Shown one piece after another: positions 56,441 to 64,000 of a stretch of 64,000 bases of DNA. The position numbers and the translations under genes are program-made. The DNA is from Pogona vitticeps. Taxonomy: Eukaryota > Chordata > Lepidosauria > Squamata > Agamidae. Location of the stretch: assembly GCF_051106095.1 (NCBI RefSeq), contig NC_135789.1, positions 24,423,764 to 24,487,763 on the forward strand, in the 5' to 3' direction. A model generated the notes under the pieces. That model was not told the DNA's origin. It saw only the letters and a program-made list of their open reading frames with translations, and ran no database searches. How positions within the stretch are numbered: the stretch's first letter is position 1; every line of letters begins with the position of its first letter.

Positions 56441-58012
56441 AAGGCCAGCTTGCTTAATGTTACGTATTTTGAACGTTTTCTTATTAAAAATCTCTAAAAA
56501 ATTTTTTTTAAATTAATCTTAAAAATAAATATTATAGATTGGGGGGGGGGGCTTCTGCAGAACCGGCTAGATTGAACGTGCTGGGATTTGCCCTCCCAGA
56601 AAAAGTAACTTTTCCAAGGGCTGGGTTTGGGAAATATCACCCAACAGCCAATAACATAAAAGCCTGACTGCGCACGGAGTTTTTCATCACAACTCCCAGA
56701 ATCCCCCAGCCAGCTGGAACTTGTAGTACAAAAAAGAGAGGATTTTTCAAACTCTGCAATCAAACTGTGTGTAAACTGCAACTGGGTTAAGGCACTCTGT
56801 ATAAACTCAGTGGCGCCCTTTTTCCCCCAGCAGGAACAAAGGCAGGTCAACCCCTTTAGTTTCTGATTCATTCCCCGTCACATACAGCAAACGGGAAATA
56901 TCCATCAGGCACTTGATATGGGGATCAATAGCTGTTCCGGCTGCGCCCAGTGTTGACATGGCTCCTCCCTCTCTCTCTCTCTCTCTACACATGCCCAGAG
57001 GCACCCTGGCCTTTAGTATCCGGTGATCTCTTCCACACTTGAACCCACAGAACAAAATTGTGAACTGAAATTAATTCTGGTCCTCCTCTTTTGACTCGAG
57101 CAGCACGGAAACTACTCAGAGTTGACACCATGGAGAGAGGAAAGCGTTCTGCGTGGTCCGGGGATGGGGGGGTGTTGAGTCAGGGGACTCGCTGCCAAGT
57201 CAGGTTTAAATCTCGCTGGAGACTCGACTCCCAACTTGGAAGCCACCCACCACTTTCCCTTATTCATGGGAACAAAAGCTTCTTTTTAATAGGGACTCAG
57301 ACTTGGAGCTTCGGACGTGGGACTCAAGACAAAGATTTGCCAACCTCCCTGTTATCTTCTAAGCAGCCCTCAATCATCATCCGCCCAGCATTCAAAACAG
57401 GTTCCAGGACAAAGGCTTTGTTGTTGTGTTTTTTTTTAGTTTATCCTCGTTTTTACAGATGCAGGAACTCAACTTGAGGAATACTCCCTTCCTATGCATC
57501 CATAAACAGACACAGGTCTTAAACACGAGTCTTGCCAGTTGTTCTCTTAAATTTCTGGCTACACCAGTAGAAATGTCTGCCTGGTAGATAAATCCCATGT
57601 CCTACAAATCTTTATCCTAACCCTACATGGGCTGGGACAGACTTTGGTACGGCAATTTCCCAGGGGAAATACACTCAGGAGCAACACTGTAGGCAGGAGA
57701 AAAAAATTGATGGCAGTAGGAGAAGAGGAAAACCTAACATGAGATGCCTTGACTCAATACAGAAAACCACAGCCTTGAGTCTGCAAGACCTGAGCAAGGA
57801 TATCAATGACAGGAACTTTTTGGATAGCATAAATTCATAGGGTCACCATAAGTTGGAAATGCCTTGACAATATGTAACAACGCACTACAAAACATCCCCC
57901 CAACAGAGCTAGTTTCTTCCAAAGAAAAATGATTGTGTCACTTCGGAGATGAAAATCATAATTCCAACTCTGTTTTTAAGACTTGCAAATGATCATTAGG
58001 AGCTGGATTAGG
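56441..58012. other. KCTD7-RABGEF1 intergenic spacer
   Basis: About 1.6 kb separates KCTD7's poly(A) signal from the RABGEF1 promoter. It holds a BovB relic (57690-57885) and, near 56590-56740, a repeat-like patch containing AAAAAGTAACTTTTCC and ACAACTCCCAGAATCCC, both common in dispersed reptile repeats. Nothing gene-like was recognised in the rest. Confidence 0.6.
57690..57885 (+). mobile_element. RTE-BovB LINE 3' end
   Basis: Frames resemble the BovB C-terminus (AGGAGAAAAAA..., ACATGAGATGCCTTGACTC, CTTGAGTCTGCAAGACCTGA). The tail is AGGGTCACCATAAGTTGGAA then GACAATATGTAACAAC. It lies between KCTD7 and RABGEF1. Confidence 0.7.
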
Positions 58013-58014
58013 TA

Positions 58015-59682
58015 GTGACCGTAGTGAAATAATTTATTGCACAATACCGACACAGAACATGTTCCAATACAAAATACAGATTAAATATGTTGGTGGAGGA
58101 AGCCACACACTTAAAAAGGTTTTATCACTGCTTTGTCCACTACCGAACAACAATTAACACCACGGACCTCCCAATCTGTCTGTGTCTCACTTAAAAAAAA
58201 GAAAAGAATGTAAGGATCTAGATGCAACCTCATGCAAGCTTCTCCAGGACTAAACTCCAGTAAGCCCAGGATTACACCTGAGAAGGAGCACGGAGTTGGA
58301 GGGAGACTCGTGACACACAGACACCGCCAGATGAAACATCCTTGGCAACTCCAAATGAAAGTCAATTCGTAACGAAACTAAAGTCTATCTCACGAATTTT
58401 GTCGTATAAATAATATAAATAAGTATCAGCTTATTGGTACTGGGAGGGAGAAAACTCTTAAATTCACAATATTAAAACCATTGTAGTAGCAATCCTACAC
58501 ATTTCTACTCAGAAGGAAGTCCCACTGTGTCCGACAAGGTTTACTCCTTAATGGTATTTAGAGCTGAGCCGGATCCTTCTCTGAAGAACCAAGCTAAGCT
58601 CTTTGGAGGACTTCCAAACAGCATGTAATGCTCGGCATCCTGGAGTTTTAAACCAGCCACCTTACAAAGGGCGCTTCTGCTCCACTTTCGGAGCTGCTGC
58701 AGGAACCAAAAACCACTTCAGGAGTGCGCCGCCGCCAAGAACGTACCTCACTGCTCCAACCGAGTAAAGACAAACCTCTATTCCAAACACTGTCTCAAAG
58801 CAAAGGGCAGGAACTATTTACTTTTACAAACAGCCATTATTTCTGCATCCTTTAAGGGAGGCAGTCTATCCTCTCTCGAGTACATGGTTAAGGCATCTAA
58901 AGACCAACACTGTGCATTCTGGTGAGAGAAATGGAAATAAATTACATTTGAAGCCCTTCTTTAAAAAAAAAAGGAAAAACAATAAGAGTCATACTTAAAG
59001 TGGCGATTTTCACAGAATCATAAGAGTTGAGTTGGAAAGGGCCTATAAGGCCATTTTAAAACACGCAGGCACACAGGAAGTTCAGGCAGCAATACCCAAA
59101 CCCGGTGGTTTATTTAAAAAAAAAAAAATAGATACGTATTACTTTTGAGTAAATTCAGCATCTTTGAAAAGCACGCTGCCTTTCCGACCTAAAGGCCGTG
59201 GGCAAGTGAGGGCAGGGTGAGCGGAAGCCACATCTAACGAAGTGGGGCTGAATATCAAAAACGCCGGGTGGCCTCATAACAACAAAGCTTTCTCTGTGTG
59301 TGGAAGAACTGGCTCTCGGAAAGATCGTGCCATGATCTAGCCTTCTGTGGTACAGCATAGAGACATCTCTGCAGTGCTGGGAAGTGAAGGATGAGCACAG
59401 AACGAAGGCAGGGGACTCAGCTTTGCATAAAGGCCCTTCAGGAATGTTCATACCCGGGGCCGACATATTCCTCTGCTGTTCTTCCAGGGCTGCGACTCTG
59501 CGCGGTACATCCAACCGGGCGCATCCCTCCAGGGAGAACAAGTACGCTGGCTGCACAGCTAGGAACGGGGACCGAACCCTTCCTGCAAGGCGGAGAAGGC
59601 CATGCTTTCCAGAAGGAGGGTTCGAAGATCACAGGAGGTGACGACTAAACCTTTTCTCTTAGTCTCTTCCGGTGGAAATTTC
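58015..59682 (-). other. KCTD7: KCTD7 3' untranslated region
   Basis: About 1.65 kb separate the stop codon from a canonical poly(A) signal. No clear interspersed repeat was recognised in it. The left limit is set about 20 bases beyond the hexamer. Confidence 0.65.
58033..58038 (-). terminator. KCTD7: Poly(A) signal AATAAA of KCTD7
   Basis: The minus strand reads TGTGCAATAAATTATTTCAC, a canonical hexamer in a typical context. It is the first strong signal after the KCTD7 stop and lies about 1.7 kb before the RABGEF1 CpG island. Confidence 0.65.
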
Positions 59683-60059
59683 CTACCACCATGTGATCTT
59701 GAACTCGTAAATGGGGCGCTTGCAGTAGTAATGGTTGATCAGGTGTTTGTCGCAGACCCCGATGCACTGGTGGTCCACCGTGATGCCTCGGCTGGAAAGG
59801 TCCGTCACGATGCAGTGCAGGAGGTCGTAGACGTCGGCCACGGCCTCCCACGGCCCGAAGGACACGTCCACCTCGCAGTGGTGCTCAAACAGCTTGGCCT
59901 CGCCTTCGCTCCGGTCAAAGCGCAGGGAGTTGAAGAGGGGGCACTCGTAAGGGGTGATGGGCATCTCCTCCTTGAAGACGCAGATCTTCAGCTTGGCAAA
60001 GCGGGCCTTCCTCTGCATGGCGCGTAGCTTGGCGATCTCGACGATCCGCTCCAAGTGCT
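59683..60059 (-). CDS. KCTD7: KCTD7 exon 4: C-terminal domain and stop
   Basis: The acceptor TTTCCCTCCAG is at 60060. The exon encodes 125 residues, beginning with a codon split with exon 3 and then HLERIVEIAKLRAMQRK. It includes CVFKEEMPITPYECP and CIGVCDKHLINHYYCKRP, and ends FKITWW with TAG at 59683-59685. Confidence 0.97.
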
Positions 60060-62748
60060 CTGGAGGGAAAGGCAGAGAAGCAGCAGCTGAGGGTCTGGAA
60101 GAGCTGGTGGGGCTTGGGTGAGATCACAGGCCACCCAAGTCAATTCTCACTTCCCGCAGCCCTTTCCAGGGGATGTTCAAGGAAGAGAACACTCAGAAGT
60201 GGGTTCCCCATCCCTTCTTCTGGGGGATAATGCAGCTTACCCATGGCGACACAGGCTGGGTCTTCTCCTAGGAGGCAGCCCAGTGGGGAATCAAATTCCC
60301 AACCTCTGGCTCTGCAAGCCGGATAACTTGCTCACTCAGCTAGGGACCATCAAATGATTATATTTCCTCTAAAAACACATAGAGTCTGGTGGTACCCCTA
60401 AAGATGAACTGGTCGTATTTGGAACACACCTTTCACGGCTGGACGGAGCGGGCCACAGATCGGCAAAAGCAGATGCAAAATAAATTGGTTTGCTTTTAAT
60501 TTGCTGTTGATTGGGTCTGTGACTCTATAATAAAGATTGAATTGATGTGCCTGGGGGAGTTCCTTTGGGCATATGAAACTATATCCTGCAGTGCTATGTG
60601 GATGCAACCGAGCAAATAACTGCACTATGAACAGATCAGCTTTCCTCTCCTTGTTCTGGAAACTAACAAACATGAACCCCTTTCTCTTTTAAAGCAAGGG
60701 TCTACTTCCCAGATGCTTCCGACCAGCCCCAAGGCCACCCCGCACAGCCATCCCCCACCCCAGGATTTACCTTTGTAATAGGGCATTAAGCCCAGGAATG
60801 CCTGCCGGACTTTCTCTCCTTTAAGTGGCTGCAGCTCTTCCAGGCTCTCCAGCAAGGGCCCGATAGAATAATACTGCGCTTCCTTGTAAACGGACCTCAC
60901 TCGTTCTCTTGGAGGGAGGTCGCCAGATCGCAGGAAGTTCAGCACATCTCTGGGAAGAAAGGAGGAAGGAAACGGGAACCTATGGAGCAGGAGGAGTTCA
61001 GCCACCGCCGGCCACTCCTTCTCCCCCGTCTGCTCTGTGACATTTGTGCAACCGAACATTCGAGGGTGGCAGGGTCGAACTGGTTCACCAACCAAGTAAA
61101 AAGGGGCTGTGTGTTTTAATGGACAAAAAAGAAAATGTGACACTGACTGTTCAAGCAGAAGATTTTTTCATTTTTCATACAAGGCTGAAAAATACTGTGG
61201 ATCTCAAGCACCACCTTTTAAAAGGCCTTCCCACCTGGCAGGAGAAAAACAATTATTTCAGCATCATTTAGTTGAGCAAATAGACACACTTCTCTTAAAG
61301 GCAACGGCAACGAGTCATTTTAAGGCTATTTGAAGCTTAGACCCTAAAGAAACTTTCCTAAGTGTTGTCGTAGAATGATTGCTTTTTACTCAGAGGGAAA
61401 CACAATAGATTTGTTGGGTGAAGAAGGCCGGGATCACACAAGCGCTTTCCAGTGGGGAGTCATCTACCTTGAACCCAGCAGGACCTGAATATACACGAGA
61501 GTAAATTGCAAAATTTTACGGCATTAAGATTTCTTTAGCTGAGTGACAACCCCTGTCAAAATAATGGCATGCAATGATGTTAATTTCAATGGTCCAAAGG
61601 CACACACAAAACTACCCCACAGTGGCCAGAAGCAGAGATGGACAAATCTCACAAGCAAACCAAGGAGCTTTTTCAGCTCAACCGTGTCCCCAGGGTGTCA
61701 CCAGACCCATCCTTCACAAAGGATTCTAGAATGCACCTACGGGAGCCAACACTGAAGCCACTTGGGCCAGCAAAATAGTTGGCTGAGTCCCATGGAGGAA
61801 TCATCTCAAAGGAAAGGCCCTTCTCCTCATTTGCTGAGAGAACGCCTCGCAGGCACCTCCGAACCCAAACCTCTTTTCCATTTCGAACCAGACAATTGCT
61901 ATTCCAGGGGCCGACTCTGAGAGATCAGGGTCTCAGATGTCGGCTCCGAAGGGAGGTTAGCATTCAACGGGTTAAGGTGCCCTTCCCCTGTTTCCAGGGG
62001 CAAGAATAGACCCGTTGCTTTGGTCTGATCAATCCTATTAGTGACCCCACGTGGGATAAAACAAAGAGTCTTTGGTCCCTGCCTCCTGACCTCCCCTCGG
62101 ATGCCCAAGGTCGGCGCAGCAGATGGAAAATCCAAACACCGCCCCTTGCCTTGACCATCTCTTCCGTTGAGCTCTGAAACAGCTTTGGCTCATTTTAACA
62201 GGGCTCTCGGAAGAAGCTGAATTCTCTCCAGGGGCCGGATCTGTCTTATCTCCCACCTGGCTGCTGCCCTTAATACACTCAGAATCCACGGCCTAAAACA
62301 GGGGCTTTATCTCCAGTAAAGCTGCAGGAACGTATCGTGGAAAATCTGATGTGGCTGCAAGCAGACCTTTTTTTTGAACAAACACTGCAAGAAGAATGGC
62401 CCAGCGTGGTGAAGCTGTTTGGTTCCAGGAGGGAGGTTTGAGGGACTGCTGGAAAATACATCACCCAAACCGTCCTTGTCACTAGCAGAATCCACGAGCA
62501 AAGAGCAGTCACGGACTGCGAGGCCTCCTGGCCGCATGGCCATCCGCCTTGCTCACGAGCGCTTCGGTTCGCACATACCCAAAGTAGGTGCCGTCCCTGT
62601 CGATGAAATATCTGCCTTCCCCGTCTGTCGGGATGTAATGCCGGCCACTGAACATGGCCGCTAGCATGGTGTCCTCATGGCGCCGCAGGGTTGACAACCT
62701 GGTTGTGAAATGGATGCCTCCGACGTTCAGTGGAACCACTTCTGGGAA
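59683..62748 (-). CDS. KCTD7: KCTD7, BTB/T1-domain cullin-3 adaptor, exons 2-4 (exon 1 outside the window)
   Basis: KCTD7 couples substrates to cullin-3 ubiquitin ligase and affects neuronal excitability; human loss causes progressive myoclonic epilepsy (EPM3/CLN14). Exons on the minus strand are 62748-62579, 60949-60771 and 60059-59683. They join in frame with GT-AG borders to give 241 residues plus stop. The human protein has 289, so the missing first exon should supply about 48. The BTB domain starts FPEVVPLNVGG in exon 2, includes YFIDRDGTYFG, and finishes in exon 3 (DVLNFLRSGDLPPRERV). The C-terminal domain lies in exons 3-4 and ends YEFKITWW. No defect is seen. The gene lies directly upstream of RABGEF1 on the same strand, as in mammals. 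Confidence 0.97.
60268..60345 (-). mobile_element. tRNA-derived SINE fragment, antisense
   Basis: GTGGGGAATCAAATTCCCAA, CCTCTGGCTCTGCAAGCC and ACTCAGCTAGG form the reversed tRNA-like head of the family at 23398. In KCTD7 intron 3. Confidence 0.55.
60771..60949 (-). CDS. KCTD7: KCTD7 exon 3: end of BTB domain and linker
   Basis: The acceptor TTTCTTCCCAG is at 60950 and the donor is ACAAAG|GTAAAT. The exon completes the Gly codon split with exon 2, then encodes DVLNFLRSGDLPPRERV through KVRQAFLGLMPYYK. Exit is phase 1. Confidence 0.96.
62579..62748 (-). CDS. KCTD7: KCTD7 exon 2: first half of BTB domain
   Basis: The acceptor TCTCCCCAG is at 62749 and the donor is TTTGG|GTATGT. The exon encodes 56 codons plus two bases, from FPEVVPLNVGG through MLAAMFSGRHYIPTD to DRDGTYF. 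Exit is phase 2. It enters at a codon boundary, matching human exon 1 ending before FPEVV. Confidence 0.96.
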
Positions 62749-64000
62749 CTGGGGAGAACCATTGGGAGAGGGTTAAGGGGGTTTCATAGATCTTGGACGT
62801 CCGGCCTCGGGGCTGTTCTCCTGCCCTTCCCTGGTCTTGAAGGCAACTCGTGCCCAAGCCGGTGAGAGCTTTCCAGGAGGAAACTGAGGCCTGCCCACAA
62901 AGCAACCAGGATTCCCTGCAGCCGGAAGATCAGGAGACCACCCTCCTCCCTTGGCTGATGAAAGGCTGCCTTTGATATCAAACAGGGAGGGCTCTGGGTA
63001 CGAGTGACCAGCTCAGGACTGGGGATACCCCTGGGGCATCATCTTGTGCTGGGAAAAGACAGTCCCTCAGTCTTAGCCACTCAGATCTGAAAAAAAGATG
63101 GATCCAGGAGCTTCTCTGACCAACCGGCTAGGGACCAGTTAGGGGTCAGAGGGGTCTCCCTCTGAGTTTTCACAAAGTACGGTAACTTTTGAGGCTACAA
63201 CTCTCAGGATCCATTAGGCCAGAAAGTAATTTTTCCAAGCCCTAGACGTGGTAACTGCGGGGAGGACAGTGGGTTAGTGGTACCTTCCCCATCCCACAGC
63301 CGCCTGTGGCCTGATTTTGCTTCCAGGTCTCTGTCGCCACCACTCAGAAATGACTCAGCAGCAGAAGGATGACTTTGCAGAGAACCTCAGGGGAGACAGG
63401 GAGGAAAAGCCTGGGAAAGGCTGGTGCTCGTCTGAGTCAGACAGGCATACTGATCTGTCGCCAAAAGCCGCTCCAAGATCTTGGCGGTCACACCCGGCCC
63501 TCGTGGCTGGTGATCCACCCAACCCACACCAAAGCAGGCAGCTAGGGACACAGAAAACGCTTCCCTAGCAAAATACACAGCAATTCGCTCGCGTTTCTGG
63601 CTTGAGCTGCAAAAACAAGTGGGCAGAATCCTTTTGGGGTTTTACTCTGAAGCCAACAACATCTCATTAAGTTGCTGCGACGAATTCACGAGGTGGCGGA
63701 TGCACGCTGAGGGCGGGACTGGGTGTGTAACCACACCAATTACCTGCTCTTTTCATTCCACATGATGACACTTACTCCAGAGCAACATCCCAAATGGCTC
63801 CTCCTACGTGGCCCATGAGCTCGAAGCATGAACACCTGCTCGTTTCCTACAGGCCAGGGGGACCCCGTTTAAAGCCTTGCAGCTAATAGAACAAGCACAC
63901 CAGAGAGCCTCAATGACAAAATAATAAACTCAGTGGGACACCAAGATAATGCCTTTAATTTTTCTGGGCTTCTGGCTGGCTGCATCCTCCCAGCTCAAGA
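62749..64000 (-). other. KCTD7: Part of KCTD7 intron 1
   Basis: No sequence resembling the expected N-terminal exon (human MVVVTGREP...) was found up to the window edge, so exon 1 and the KCTD7 promoter lie beyond base 64000. A patch at 63178-63240 (AAAGTAATTTTTCCAAGC) resembles the one at 56590-56640 and is probably the same dispersed repeat. Confidence 0.6.

Noticed and set aside
62749-64000. Search for KCTD7 exon 1
   Set aside because: No frame resembles the expected N-terminus, so it lies outside the window.

Overview
The window is vertebrate nuclear DNA, most likely from a squamate reptile and probably a lizard. Two multi-exon host genes can be read confidently, both on the minus strand: KCTD7 (right end; exons 2-4 visible, exon 1 beyond base 64000) and, about 1.7 kb downstream of it, a complete RABGEF1 (Rabex-5). 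The same tandem order and orientation occurs on human chromosome 7q11. The squamate assignment rests on the repeats: RTE-BovB LINE fragments, tRNA-headed SINEs with BovB-like tails (Sauria-SINE type), L2 and CR1 LINE 3' ends, and many short inverted-repeat DNA transposons (hAT-like, pogo/Tigger-like and unassigned).

Layout. 1-28.4 kb: no recognisable protein-coding gene. It holds BovB, CR1, SINE and DNA-transposon relics, simple repeats, several AT-rich islands with homeodomain or octamer-type motifs that look like regulatory sequence, and one isolated CpG-rich block at 19.6-19.8 kb. 28.4-30.7 kb: RABGEF1 3' UTR with two candidate poly(A) signals. 30.7-49.6 kb: RABGEF1 coding exons, all with GT-AG borders. 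Joined in frame they give 491 codons, the length of the human canonical protein. 49.6-56.0 kb: RABGEF1 intron 1, containing a roughly 820-bp L2-type insertion dominated by TA, GATA and TTA simple repeats. 56.0-56.35 kb: CpG-island promoter and probable noncoding first exon. 56.4-58.0 kb: intergenic spacer. 58.0-62.75 kb: KCTD7 3' UTR and exons 4, 3 and 2. 62.75-64 kb: part of KCTD7 intron 1.

Function. KCTD7 is a BTB-domain cullin-3 adaptor. RABGEF1 is the Rab5 guanine nucleotide exchange factor and ubiquitin-binding protein of early endosomes. They are separate genes, but their closeness and exon phases would allow one particular read-through splice to stay in frame.

The most interesting coding observation is a 120-nt, phase 1-1 candidate cassette exon at 44645-44764, inside RABGEF1. 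It would add 40 residues between the ubiquitin-binding N-terminus and the helical-bundle/Vps9 catalytic core. I saw no retrovirus-like or other virus-derived element. All family assignments were made by eye, without database searches.
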